Positions 1-13,294 of a stretch of 64,000 nt of DNA are shown here, one piece after another. The notes below the pieces were generated by a model. The model worked only from the letters and a program-made list of their open reading frames with translations, was not told the DNA's origin and did not search any database. The stretch spans positions 5,823,501-5,887,500 of the forward strand of contig CAMRHE010000063.1 in NCBI GenBank assembly GCA_947044405.1. The letters are read 5' to 3'. Each line of letters begins with the position of its first letter. Within the stretch, counting starts at the first letter, position 1. Position numbers and translations under genes: made by a program. The stretch is from Leptodactylus fallax. Lineage: Eukaryota; Chordata; Amphibia; Anura; Leptodactylidae.

Positions 1-480
1 TTTTATTGAAAAACTTGCATTTTCTAACAGATTTGTCAGTGTATCATTGAAGGTATGTTCAAACTGAGGTGACAATCCTCAATAGTGATTCTCAGGACAT
101 AAATATCTTTTACTTTTACCTTTTATTTAGTCTCTCACATATTGCATTGGTTTTAATCTATTTTAATATCAAGATATCTGATAATCTATGTCCAGGGCCT
201 CACAGGAAATGAAACCTAGACATGAGACATAAGAGAGATCAATCACTGCAGCTGGACATTTGGTATTAGGGCAGCGAGTTATATTTTGCTTAAGGAATAT
301 CACCAGTTACGGGTCCTTGTGTTGTACCACATTCAACCGTTTCAATACTACTTGTATTATGGTAATTTTTGCTGTTATAGATCCTACAATGGTAGTTATA
401 AGATATGGGTGAACCCCCTCAAGAATCATTGTTTTGGGTCGGTTCCAAATCCCACCTTAAAATGGCTTCAAACATAGTGT
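1..480. other. Unassigned non-coding DNA
   Basis: AT-rich sequence with no long open frame of recognisable type, no tandem repeat and no terminal inverted repeat seen. Confidence 0.5.
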
Positions 481-600
481 AGAACACTCAGGGCTACTAG
501 AAAAACCTGGCGCTCGTGGACCAATCATGGGAGAGCTACGGCATTCACTCTTCTGTGATAACGGGACCACTGCCACTATCCCTGTAAATTTGGTGGCAGT

Positions 601-631
<31 letters not shown>

Positions 632-836
632 TCAAAATCATAGAGGTGGCAGCTCTGCTACGATTTTTTTCTATTTTTCACCCACTGCCACCAATTTATT
701 TTTTTTTTTTAATAGATCATAGCGGGACCACTACTATCTACTCACGGTGGCCATTTTAGTTTGAAACAAGTTCTTTAAAAATAGCAAACAATTTGGAATA
801 TTCGGGTCAAATCCAATTCGCTTATCTCTTCTCAGT
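480..836. repeat. Decayed hAT-like family A end with a poly(A) tract
   Basis: The right part reads GGAATATTCGGGTCAA and then AATTCGCTTATCTCT, which matches the right terminus of the hAT-like elements elsewhere in the window (TTCGCCCATCTCTA). A 27-nt A run sits at 605-631. Two stretches around it share GGTGGCAG and GGGACCACT words in opposite orientation, suggesting a fold-back structure. The left boundary is a guess. Confidence 0.4.
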
Positions 837-1030
837 AACAATTATGTTGTGTAAGGGCCCATTCAGAATTAGCTTACATCTAAGCATCATAAGGTCAGCG
901 TGACCCATGTGACTGCTGAGGCCCAATCACAGTCCACAGTGGCCACTGACATCATTCATGAGACCAGGAGAGGCCTTAAGAGGCTCCACACTGGATGCCA
1001 GGACAGAGCCCAGGAGACCACCCAAATATA

Positions 1031-2585
<1,555 letters not shown>

Positions 2586-2668
2586 TAATAGAAGTTCCAG
2601 TTTTGACTGAACAAGTTCGGCCTGATACAAAACTGCCGGACGAATCTTGCAAGGTTCCCCCAATACTA

Positions 2669-3370
2669 TCAGACGCATCACCTATCCTGTGGATAGCGAG
2701 AATTGTCAATCTTGGGACAACCTCTAACTTTAAAACAGAAAGCCCAAATTTCAAAGCCCCATATAAGAAACATGGAACCCCAGTCCCTGTAAGGATGTGT
2801 ATTGTATTCTCTAAGTGCAGGACGTGGATCCTTTAAATATCAGGGGTCCTTAGGCAGTACCCAATCGCCCTAATGGTCTGCCTGCCTCTGAATACATACA
2901 GTATATTATATTAGCATTACATTCATGTCTCTATTTTGTGCACCATATTACAGCCGAATTATTCTATCACTGTTAAAATTTGTGACAAGCCTTGAACAAC
3001 CCTGGGAAATCACTGAGTATTTTCTCCATTTCATCAGCAGATTTGTGCAGGAAGGATCTGGTTTCAGACAGGTGTTTAGCCCCAGTTTTTAAAATCCCTT
3101 TTCATATTAAATCTTTTTGCCACCTGTTTCTCTGACTATTACTTCAGATGGAAAATAAAATTTGGCTTTGGACCAAGAGTCAAAATATACCCCAGTGTGC
3201 TCTCCCCTCCTGCCAAAGAAATAAAATTATAGAAGGGGCTTACGACATAAGTACTGTGGATGTGAGTTAATACAGCTGGAATATGTGCAGGTAGATGGGA
3301 CTCTGAGACTCGTGATGGGGTCAAAATATACATTATTACACTCTACATACAATAGATTTGCTGGACGACA
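2669..3370. other. Unassigned non-coding DNA
   Basis: No recognisable coding, RNA or repeat feature seen. Confidence 0.4.
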
Positions 3371-3855
3371 ACTAGAACTAAGCAAATCAATTCTCAACAA
3401 ACTAGATTCGACCTAAATTTTCTAAAAGCTTCGGGTTCGAGCTGAACTTATAACTTTTGGGGTTCGCCCAACGAAGGTGCAGAAACACACACTTATACAC
3501 ACCTTCCCTCAACTCTCCTGGGCTCCCTTGTGGCATCCTGTTCACCTGTCGGGAATCTTCTCTCCTAGGTGATGTCACAGGTCCTGGGGTACTCAGTGGT
3601 TACCTAGGATGTCATGACGCATGTGGTATTGTGCCAAGATGTTAGCATGCCCATACAACCACTGAAACCAAATTACAGGCCTTAGTGGTCCCCTGGGTCA
3701 CCTAGGGAACTGGAAAAGGCCACAACTGAAGACGGTCTCCAATTATTATACTCTGGGGTCTGAAGAGTTCGGCCCAAAACAAAACAGGTGGACGAACTTC
3801 TCAAATATTCAAGAAACGAATCTCGCGAGGTTCGCCCATCCCAAGTGACAATCCA
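3371..3855. repeat. hAT-like family A copy
   Basis: Shows the family hallmarks in order: TTCGGGTTCGAGCTGAACTT, CTCTCCTGGGCTCCCTTGTG, GGTGATGTCACAGGTCCTGG, TTATTATACTCTGGGGTCTG, and the right end GCGAGGTTCGCCCATC. The left terminus is degraded and no clear target duplication remains. Confidence 0.65.
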
Positions 3856-5250
3856 TACGGCTTCCATTATTGCTCTGGGGACAATTCAGGGATGACAGTC
3901 TGTGGTCAGGCTAAATTTTAGGGATTGGGGAGGAGAAGCATTTAGAAACCCCATGCCTTAGACTGCAGAAGATTTCATCCCAGCCTTGTCTGGTAGACCT
4001 TGTGGGCAGTCTTTGATGTAGACCTACTGATATGTCTAATGCATAGCAATGTCATCCAACTGGTTTCACAGCGGGCTACTCCTGAGGATGTTGTCTAAGT
4101 GGTCCCCATGTTTTCAACCCTTTAACCCCTATACAGGAATCTGCTCTTCCCTGCAGAGGACCAGCATATTGCTCTTGTAGGTGTAGCTCTGGTGTAGGTG
4201 ACTGAGCTTGGCACCAAGGGAACAGGTAAGAGGGTTGTCAGGGTACAGGCCAAGGTCAGGGCTGGTAGAATTTATCCATATACAGAGATGCAGGCAGTGT
4301 GAGCCTCAGGTTCCTTCGGCCCACTAGATAAAATGATTCTGCCCACCAAATAAAATGAATATCCACCCTCCAACAACCCCTAGGACACAACCCGTAGCTC
4401 CAGAAAGTGCCAAGTCGTCTCCACTATAAAGCAGATACAGCGCCATACATTTTGTACTAGTTATGCCTGGTATTGCAGCTTAGACCAAGCTCAGCCAATG
4501 CAAAATGTATGGCACTGTAAAGTTTGGACCCCTCAGCTGATCAGCAGTGGTGCTGGGGACCCCATTGACAAGACCCTTCCCCCAGACCTCTAACATGGGG
4601 GGCTTTAGTCTCCTGTTCCTCTTTACCAGCATAAACCTTACTCCTCTGCTCCTGAACCAGCAAAGAAAAGCAATACATGTAATAATAATGTATTCTAATA
4701 TAGAACCCCACTCATTAAATCAGGATAACTTCATTATAGCCATCATGTAATGGATCCTAATAGGGCGAACATCCCCCCGGCTCAGCCTCTTATTATACGA
4801 TTCTGTTTAATACTTCTAGTTATGTATAATTTACAGGCACGTTGGTATCTCGGCTTCTATATAATATCCTCATAGGGTATTATTAGGTGCTAGAGGCTCG
4901 GATGTTGTCTGTACTAATTATTTCTGGGACCTGGGGGGCCCCTCCTATTACATATGTGCAGGGTTTATAGCATTACCCTCGTGTGCCGTTGGCTTCTTAT
5001 AGCTGACAACCGGAATATATTACATGTGACAAAAATTAAGAGGTTTGCTGATTAACCCTTCAAACACTTTTTATAATCTTTTTTTTTTTTTTTTTTTTTT
5101 TTTAAAGGAAACCTATATGGATGATAGCTCGATAAGAAATTCCCTCATATCTCCCCTGTACCTGAATTGCTATCATTTTTAGGAATAGTAACTATAAGCA
5201 TGGGTGTAACTAGCAACTCTGGGGGGCGGGAGTATACGGTAGGGATGTCG
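3856..5250. other. Non-coding DNA with a poly(T) tract and MITE-like scraps
   Basis: 4438-4530 holds two inverted copies of a short segment (GCCATACATTTTGTAC and CAAAATGTATGGCA), a small hairpin. A T run occupies 5079-5103. No gene recognised. Confidence 0.4.
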
Positions 5251-5955
5251 TAGAGATGGGCTCGGACAAAGGAATCCTCCAGTTTGTTTCTGTCCTACCT
5301 TCTTCAGATATAACCGGAAGTGCCATTATTATACTTTGAGGTTTCAGACTCCGGAGAATAATAGGTGGAGACCCAATGGAGGTGACAAAAATATTCATTC
5401 TCCTCTTCCCTCACCTCTTTTGGGCCTCCTTGTGGTGTCTGATGATTGTTTTCTTCATCTTCCAGGCACTCTGGCACTCTTCTGTGACATGAGACTCAAC
5501 ATGCCCATGTCACCACTGACGCCGGGCGCATGACGTCACAGAACAGAGCCAGATGTCGCCTCCAAGGGTCTTTCTTGGTATCCTCAAAAACATCATGCAC
5601 TGAGGCCTGTCATTGGGTCTCACCTGTGACATGGGCATGCTGAGTATCATGATGGTCTGCATGTCCATGTTACCACTGTGGCCCAATCACAGGCCTCACG
5701 GTTGACCTCTGATGCATGATGTCACCAGGAGAGCGCTGGTGGCCCAAAAGAGGTAAGAGTATAAATGTTTGTTTTTTTTTGTCTCCTCCCCTGAGCCTTC
5801 GCCTACTATACTCTAGGATCTAAAGAGACCCCAGGGTATAATAAATTACCGCAACACGTCACAGCAGCCATATGAGTTGTCAAAGACAACTTTAAAAAAC
5901 ACAATCAATTTTGGATATTTGGGTCGAACCTTGCTGAAGCTTGAACCCATCTCTA
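5251..5955. repeat. hAT-like family A copy, 705 bp, both termini present
   Basis: Begins TAGAGATGGGCTCGG and ends CTTGAACCCATCTCTA, an inverted pair. The interior has the family words TTTGAGGTTTCAGACTCCGG, GGGCCTCCTTGTGGTGTCTG and TGAGGCCTGTCATTGGG. No convincing 8-bp target duplication was found, so it may be a composite of two copies. Confidence 0.7.
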
Positions 5956-6704
5956 GTCCTCAAACAGGTGAGGATTTACACCCCTGGAATAAATAGTATG
6001 CAGCATAGCGGGAAAAGGTTGTGAGTCGAGAGAGTTGAGATACTCAAGGATATGATGCACAGATACGTACAAGGCACTCACTAGACCTTCATTGTCTCCC
6101 ATCCATCTCTGTATCCTTGCAGTGAATTACCATTGCATTCCAGCTCTAAACACAGAAAAAAGGGCAAGGACAGTGACGTGATGCCCGATATACCCCTAGC
6201 CACCAGTCTGCACATAATTCAGGCTGTAGGAGAATAGTAGTAGCCTTTTTTCAATTCAGTATACACTAATATAATATATAGACCCTAAATTTTGGGGGTT
6301 CTCCTCCCGTGAGCCCTTATCTTAATCGGAATATACTGAGCACTCTTTATAGGTTCTCCTGATATCGATCGTGGAGATTGTAACAACATTTCTTTATCGC
6401 ACAAAACATTTTTGTCCATTAAGGTTTGCTCTATGTGGATTAATCTACTGGTAATCATTGGTTTTCACAAGAGTTACCCCGATGATGTCATTGCGTGTGA
6501 TGTTTTTCTGTGTTATCATTGGTAGACTATGTAAAGTAAGAGGCCGGAGTGATGTACGTCCACTGTATTATTTCATTTATACCCTGCTGCCCGGGGGGTT
6601 TCTACAAGCACAGAATCATAACATTTAGGACTGCTTTGATGATACCTAGGAGCCATCCCTTTCATGTGGGAGAGCTGAGATTATTACTATTTATTGGGTT
6701 TATA
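5956..6704. other. Unassigned non-coding DNA
   Basis: No coding or structural RNA feature recognised. Confidence 0.4.
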
Positions 6705-6726
6705 AGCACAGGCCCAGGAGAGGTGA

Positions 6727-6772
<46 letters not shown>

Positions 6773-6868
6773 GTCTTACTCACCTCTCCTGGGCTCCATC
6801 ACAGCATACGTCAAATGAACTGTGCAAATATTCGCTAAATGAATCTCACAAGATTTGCCCAACATAGT
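6705..6868. repeat. hAT-like family A fragment with a (TA)20 core
   Basis: Arms CCCAGGAGAGGTGAGTA (left) and TTACTCACCTCTCCTGGG (right) are inverted and enclose a pure TA run at 6728-6767. The right part continues to AAGATTTGCCCAACATA, the degraded terminus. Confidence 0.6.
6728..6767. repeat. (TA)20 microsatellite
   Basis: Uninterrupted TA dinucleotides at the centre of an inverted repeat. Confidence 0.95.
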
Positions 6869-6974
6869 TTGTGTATGTTATGATTCTTTCACCTTAAAAG
6901 GGCTGTCCAAGACCCAAACATATGGATCCTGATAACCTATCCCCAGGCTAGACATGTCTCTACAATGCATTCAA

Positions 6975-8345
6975 AGACATTTTGGCCAGTTGACAGACTT
7001 TGCGAGGGGGTGCATCATTGGACTGAAAGGAGTAGGATGCTAGTTTTGACAATTTACCCACTATCTAGCCCTGTCTGATCTGTCATGAGGTGTTGGGGCA
7101 ATGGTTGCATGAGGATTGATCGCTAACAAGCACGAACAGGCCCCGCAGTTTCCTTGTCCATCATCCAGACACAGTGGAAGCCTCCATTATACACCATGCC
7201 TCTAACCAGAGAGTAAATGCGTCGCAGAAGGAAATTTACTGACATGGTGACCTTTACATGTTCTACCCTTGACAAACAGACATGTCACCTTCATTTGCAT
7301 TGGTGTCGTGAACAAGAAACCTGGACTGTACAGACTGGAAACATATCATCTTTACTGACAAATCCAGTTTCAGTTTGGGATTCAGTGACGGTCAGGTTGG
7401 AGTATGGAGGCCTTGTGGTGAGCTCTTCAGTCCTGCCTTTGCTGTGGAGTGACACACTGCCCTCTACTGGTGTGATGTGGTAGCCATCACATGGGACAGT
7501 CGGTCACCCATAGTAGTGATACGAGGACAATAACAGCTCAGTGATATGTATAGGACATCCTGACACTGCCACATGTGCTGTCTCATGGCAGGGCGGACAA
7601 CTGGTACCAGTAGGATAATGCTTGCTCACAAACAAAGGTTCTCCAGGAATGTCTCCAACAGATTACATTTCCTGGTCCTGCCCAGTAACCAGATTTATCA
7701 CCAATCCAGCATTTACAGGACCAGCTGCGAGGTCACCGACATACGAGTGTGCTGAATCTACAGGCCCGGCTATAACATCTGTGGTAAATGTACTGCAGGA
7801 TACCATACAGAACCTGTATACCTCCATGTCCTGCCGTATCTCATCTTGTATCCAGACTACGGGCCCAGCTGTAACATCTGTGGTAAATGTACTGCAGGAT
7901 ACCATACAGAACCTGTATACCTCCATGTCCTGCCGTATCTCATCTTGTATCCAGACTACAGGCCCAGCTGTAACATCTGTGGTAAATGTACTGCAGGATA
8001 CCATACAGAACCTGTATACCTCATTGTCCTGCCATATCTCATCTTGTATCCAGGCTACAGGTCCAGCTGTAACATCTGTGGTAAATGTACTGCAGGATAC
8101 CATACAGAACCTGTATACCTCCATGTCCTGCCGTATCTCATCTTGTATCCAGACTACAGGGCCAGCTGTAACATCTGTGGTAAATGTACTGCAGGATACC
8201 ATACAGAACCTGTATACCTCCATGTCCTGCCGTATCTCATCTTGTATCCAGGCTACAGGCCCAGCTGTAACATGTGTGGTAAATGTACTGCAGGATACCA
8301 TACAGAGCCTGTATACCTCCATGTCCTGCCATATCTCATCTTATC
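6975..8345 (+). pseudogene. Old Tc1-like transposase remnant whose 3' part became a minisatellite
   Basis: The plus strand reads, with several frameshifts and stops, LTDFARGCIIG, WCREQETWT, then IIFTDKSSFSL and GVWRPCGE. These match Tc1-family landmarks: the WCRE..W segment before the first catalytic Asp, the FTDESRFSL motif around it, and the VWRR that follows. Further on PDLSPI can be read, corresponding to the catalytic-Glu region. The last segment, VVNVLQDTIQNLYTSMSCRI, corresponds to the C-terminal part of Tc1-type transposases (usually WNxIPQDxIRxLYxSMxxRI). It is repeated six times in tandem. No inverted termini were identified. The copy is dead. Confidence 0.7.
7763..8345 (+). repeat. 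99-bp minisatellite, about 6 copies
   Basis: Unit anchors (GTGGTAAATGTACTGCAGGA) recur every 99 bp at 7781, 7880, 7979 and so on. The unit is 33 codons, so frames stay open on both strands (265, 219 and 204 codons). Copies are nearly identical, with the last one diverging. The frame starting at 7622 is the ancestral transposase frame. Confidence 0.95.
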
Positions 8346-9132
8346 ACACGGAGAAATTTTCATTCCAGTCCAACAATTCCTTTTTGCGGTATTTTTTGTC
8401 ATGGACTACCTTTGCATAGTTCAGCCCTATCCTTCTACAAACACAATGGTAGTCACGTAGATTTCTTACCATTCAATGTCAATCTGAAGGCGCTCGTAAT
8501 TGTACTGGCCCCAACAGGAGCCGGGCCCCCTGTATTTTATGGCTATTGTTATACATATGTATGTTGTATTGTCTTTGTATTTCTATTTTCGGGCCGTGCA
8601 CAACAATCAGCAACGTGTATAGCGGGGGGATTTCAGTGATTGCTCAAGTGTCTATGGCTTTAGAACAGAATCAACAGATTTACTCCCATTGTCTCCAGGC
8701 ACCCCAAATAATAGCTCTAAATTAAGGGAAAGTGCTAAATCAGAGCGGAGTCACATAAAAAACCAATCGCTGAGTAATAGCTACAAGCCGAGCAGTCAGG
8801 GGAAATGTTCTTCCTGGTGACAAGGAGATGCGGAAGGAGATTGAACAAGTCGTTTTATTAAAGAATTTTCAGATCTGTAATTGAAATCATAGTTGAAAAT
8901 TAAAAATTTCTTCCAGCAGAACCAGTGAAGATCTGGAAACACCCGTTTATGGGAGGCAACCCATATAATGTAATCAGTGCCCAATGATCATCTGTAATCT
9001 GTGGGGGGAACCTGGCAACAATTGTTTCATTTCCCTACAGCGCCTCCGCAGTCGAAAATGAGTACTACAGAGCTCCCACTGAAATCAGTAGGCTGACAGG
9101 GTCATACACAGATATGCTGGGCTTAGTTTATG
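8346..9132. other. Unassigned non-coding DNA
   Basis: No feature recognised on either strand. Confidence 0.4.
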
Positions 9133-9760
9133 GGGGAAGTCGCATTTTTCAGCTACAACCTTTTCCCTTATGCCACACACTTTCCCATTAAAGGGTTTGT
9201 GGAGGATTTTTTTATGGCCTATCCTTAAGATAATAAATATCTGGTTGGTGGGGGGCCGACTTCAATGGAAGCTGAGCTGTAGTAGTGGCTCAGTCACCAT
9301 GCAGGGACTGCTTTTGGCCCCATGTTGTGTATAGTACAGGCATCGGAAGGGGCCCTGTACAGTTGACTTGAGCAGTGGCCACCCACCCATCAGATATTTA
9401 TGGACATAAACAAAGAGCATCCCCTTTAAGTTACACCCCTTGTCAAGGCCAGGCACAAAAAATATCTAAATTAATAAATCTTGTACAAGGCATGTACCAG
9501 ACATTTTTTTGGCACATTTATATTAGTAAATCTAACCCACTATGGGTGGGGGGGGGAGAATTTTTTTTTAGCTACAACCTTTCCTGTTAAGCCACACTCC
9601 TTTTCAATAAGTCACACCCCCTTGTCAGGTACCAGGCACAAAAATAATCTAACAATAAATCTGGTATTTTTGCCGGTTTTGTGGCACATTATTATTATTA
9701 TTATTATTATTATTGTCTGCCCCATTATGGCAAAAAAATTTATAGCTTATACCTTTCCTG
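9133..9760. repeat. About 178-bp tandem array, ~3 degenerate units
   Basis: Anchors AGCTACAACCTTTTCC (9150), AGCTACAACCTTTCCTG (9570) and AGCTTATACCTTTCCTG (9744) recur at ~181 bp (after removing the inserted MITE) and 174 bp. Shared words include CCCCTTGTCA followed by AGGCACAAAAA. An (ATT)9 run lies at 9688-9714. Confidence 0.75.
9188..9429. mobile_element. T2-like MITE inserted in the tandem array
   Basis: Bounded by TTAA on both sides (9188-9191, 9426-9429) with inverted ends TTAAAGGGTTTGTGG and CATCCCCTTTAA. The neighbouring array unit shows the unoccupied site (CAATAAGTCACACCCC against ...TTAA|GTTACACCCC), which supports a TTAA target. TTAA targets with TTAAAGG termini are the signature of the T2 MITE/Kolobok group known from Xenopus. 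Confidence 0.8.
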
Positions 9761-10311
9761 CTAAGGCTGGATTCACACTAAATCTTATTGGAATGTCCAT
9801 GTCCAACCTCAACTTTTGGACTAGTCCAAATTATATTTCTCTCCTTTTGGGACTATAAATATAATCCACTGTTCCACCCTCTATCACAATATGGTAGAGA
9901 CTTTGCATTAACACAAAGGAACTTAGAACTACTTAGCGAGAGAAAGGTGACCTTACGGATACAATAGTCATTCAGATACATCACTCTATTCTAAATTTCA
10001 ATTCATTACACAAAGGCCTCGGCATCATAAAGCCACCGCACTGCGATTTCAATGAAGTATTAAGTAATTTTCACGGACATAACAGAGAAGGCTTCACAGG
10101 CACGGTATTTTCGAAGTCACATCTCACTGGCCGCAATGCAGTTGAGTCTCATACAGAGAAGTTCCAGGCACCCGGCAAAAGCCATTTCTATCTTCCTCCA
10201 GTTTGCTAAGTGCATTAGGCAGATGCTCCTCGCAACCTTCCATGTTAATAGGCTGCAATGTTAATCTCTTAATCTCCCTGCAGTTTAGACCCGAAGAGAA
10301 AATCTCCCTGA
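9761..10311. other. Low-repeat sequence, possible conserved non-coding DNA
   Basis: 10,015-10,300 has balanced composition, no repeat-family words and no open frame. It contains phrases such as AAGCCACCGCACTGCGATTT. Function unknown. Confidence 0.3.
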
Positions 10312-12692
10312 CACCATTGAAGTGTCATTAATGCAAACGACCTTCTAGGACAAGTCAGTTCTCGAAGACAACATAACACTTGTCATTGCATCAGAACAAA
10401 GGAAAGATTTCAGAAGTAGCTCGAAGCATAAATAAACCTAATTGCCTCCATCTGTCCTTAGATTGCATCACCGGAACACTAAAAAACTCCAGATATCCCT
10501 TTCCTCGTGTCTTTTGATTCTATTTTGTCATAGATTGTTTCCATGTGCATCAAAAGTTAAGGTTCCCCTCTTCACAGTCCGGGTTTCTTTGACTGTAAGG
10601 CAACTTCCTGCAGCAGGAGCCTCCCCCCACTTTCTGCAATACGAGACAAATAATGGTAAATTTTACCTATTTAGCTAAAACCCAGCCCCTCAGCGGGTTA
10701 CTAGACAAAAGTAGAAGAGATTTGCAATATTTCTACAAGACTGTGTTGACCACCATTATAGTTTCCACATTAATGCAGACGACCTCCTTGGACAACTCAG
10801 TTCTTGAAGACAACGTAACACTTGTCATCGCATCGGTACAAAGGAAAGATATTTTAGAAGTAGCTAGAACAATAATTAAACCTAATTGGATCCATCTGTC
10901 CCTAAACTATATCAACATCTTAAAGGAACACTAAAAATCCCTCTCCTTATCGAAAAGTTAAGGCTCTCCCTCTTCACAATCTGGTTTCTTTGACTGTAAG
11001 GCAACTTCCTGCAGCAGGAGCCTCCCCCACCTCTTTGTCTGCAATACAAAACAAGCAATGGTACATTTCACCCACTTAGCTAGAATCCCGCCTCTCAATG
11101 ATTTACTAGACAAAAGTTGAAGGGAAATGGAGGAAGTTAACCTGTAAGGAGCCGCAGTTGCAACTCCCAGGAAGAGGAACTCCCCGAAATGCCCTATGAA
11201 CAGATTAGGTCAGAGTTTTGCTAGTAAACTGATACCAGTTGCCCAACACTGTTTTTGGAGTGTGGAATCTAAGGCACCATGATATAAGGCAGGATGGACT
11301 TGGCTGCTCAAGACCAAGGTCACGAAACCAGGGAATATAAGACAATAGGTGCACTAATAAAAGAAAGAACAAAACGAGGAGAGTAAATAATAGACAAAAT
11401 GGGAATTAGAGCAGAGTCAGAGTCCAAGTCCAATCCAAGAAGTCAAAGCCAATTCCAAGTCAGAAGCAAGAACCAGGAGATCAGTAGGAAAAGTTTCTCT
11501 CAGCAGAGTAAGAGCCTAACTGTCCTAGACAATCACAGGCAAAGACTGAAGTTCAGCAAATTCTGAATACCTCACCTATACTTTATTAAATGATGAGGCA
11601 GATCTCTGACTGGGTCTGTGTCTTAAAGTTATGATAGGCTTTGCAGCCCCAACCAGAGTTATGTGGTGGTCACCAAAACCTTGAGGCAACTACAAGCAGG
11701 ACCTAAGATATTGGGATTCCTGATACAACCCTTGTGTTCTCTGCAAGATTTCTACAAGGTTGTGTTGACTGCCATTATGTTGACTGCCATTATGGCTCCC
11801 ACATTAATGCAAAGAATATTGTAGGACAAGAAAGTTCTTGAATATAAGACTTGCCATAATATCAGAACAAAGGAAATATATTTCAGTTTTAGCTCAGAGC
11901 ATAAACAAACTTAATTGTCTCCATCTGTCCTTAGTCTATATCAGTCTCTTAAAGGAGCAGTAGACCCCTAAATTTCCTTCCTCATGTCTTTTGATTTTAT
12001 TTTGCCTCATGCTGTAGAGAGAGAATATTTTTATATGTATCCCCTTCTCACAATCCATTGTCTGACTGTAAAGCAAATTCCTGCAGCAGGAGCCTCTCCC
12101 CACTTCTCTATCTACAATATCAAGAAAATAATGATACATTTTAGCCCCTTAGCTACTACCTAGTCCCTGAACTATAAGAGAACTGGAGTTAACCCTTCTG
12201 TTCTCTGAAAGATCTTTACAAGACTGTGTGGACTGCCATGTTGGCTCCCACAATAATGCAAATGACCTTCTAGGACAAGTTAGTTCTTGAAGACAACATA
12301 ACACTTGTCATCACATCAGAAGAAAGGAAAGATTTTAGTAGCCGCTTGAAGCATATAGAAACCTAATTGTCTCCATCTGTCCCTAGACTTAATCACGTTC
12401 TTAAAGGAGCACTAACAAACATTAGCAATTCCTCTCTTTAATTCTATTTTGACTCATACTGCAGAGATACAGAGAGATTCTTTCTATATGCACCCCCTCC
12501 TCACAATCCTGTGTCTGTAAGGCAACTTCCTGCAGCAGGAGCTTTCCCCCCCCCCCCAAGTCTCCTCTATTTGCAATACAAAACAAATAATGATAAATTT
12601 CACCCCTTAGCTAAAACTTGGGAGAGATCAGGAGGAAATCAACCTCTTCAAGATCTCTACAAGACTGTGTTGACCATCATTACAGTTCACAG
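10312..12692. repeat. ~445-bp tandem array, 4 units, split by a solo LTR
   Basis: Anchors ATTAATGCAAACGACC (10331), ATTAATGCAGACGACC (10773), ATTAATGCAAAGAAT (11817) and ATAATGCAAATGACC (12256) lie 442, 1044 and 439 bp apart. Removing the 589-bp insertion makes the middle spacing 455. Every unit shares TCCATCTGTCC, GCAACTTCCTGCAGCAGGAG (variants) and ACAAGACTGTGT. No conserved open frame runs through the units. Confidence 0.9.
11143..11727. mobile_element. Candidate solo LTR
   Basis: 585 bp starting TGTAAGGAGCCGCAG and ending GGATTCCTGATACA, i.e. TG...CA. It is flanked by AACC on both sides, the right copy overlapping the last A. It interrupts the ~445-bp array exactly, which defines its edges. 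No internal retroelement coding region is present, as expected for an LTR left after recombination. Superfamily not determined. Confidence 0.6.
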
Positions 12693-12699
12693 AATGGGT

Positions 12700-12907
12700 A
12701 TTCACACTTTGGTATTCATGGCTATATCCACACATGGCCATTTATTGACTTCAATGAGAGCTGAGCTGCAGTACTGGTGCCTGGCCACTATTCAGGGTGT
12801 GGAGCCAACTATTTGTGTATAGTACGGAAGCTGGAAGCTGCTTTGTACAGCTGGTCGCCTGTCAGTCTTTGCCAATCCGATTTTTAATTCCTAGACAACC
12901 CCTTTAA
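12700..12907. repeat. T2-like MITE fragment
   Basis: Contains ACTTCAATGAGAGCTGAGCT and GTGTATAGTACGGAAGCTGG, words shared with 9188-9429, and ends GACAACCCCTTTAA. The left terminus is missing. Confidence 0.6.
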
Positions 12908-13074
12908 CTAGAATATGATATTTGCACAATACTTGCTGTGCTTCACGGGTCACTTCAACAATTGTCCTACTGTGTATCAGGATTGTCAGATTTGGTGGGA
13001 TACATGGGCTGGATATCGCCTTTAAACATTAAAATTCTAGCTTCCGGCAGTCACCACTAGGGATAACTTAAGAG

Positions 13075-13294
13075 TAAGGATGGGCGAACCTCTGGTATGG
13101 TCCCAACTTGTTCGATAGAATCAGATTTGAAATTATTATCCTGTGAGTTATTGCTGGACATCGCAAGAAGGCCCGAAAGAGGTGAGAAAAGGTGAGTATT
13201 ATGAATACCAAATTGTTTGGTTTCAGTAAAAAATGAACAATTTGGAATATTCGGGACAAATCTGGCTTGTTGCGAGACGATTCACCCAACACTA
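13075..13294. repeat. hAT-like family A copy, internally deleted (220 bp)
   Basis: Begins TAAGGATGGGCGAACC and ends GATTCACCCAACACTA. The interior has GAACAATTTGGAATATTCGG. No target duplication is visible. Confidence 0.65.

Noticed and set aside
7663..8460. 265-, 219- and 204-codon frames as genes
   Set aside because: A 99-bp tandem repeat keeps frames open on both strands. The plus frame is the ancestral transposase frame, but stops upstream show the gene is dead.
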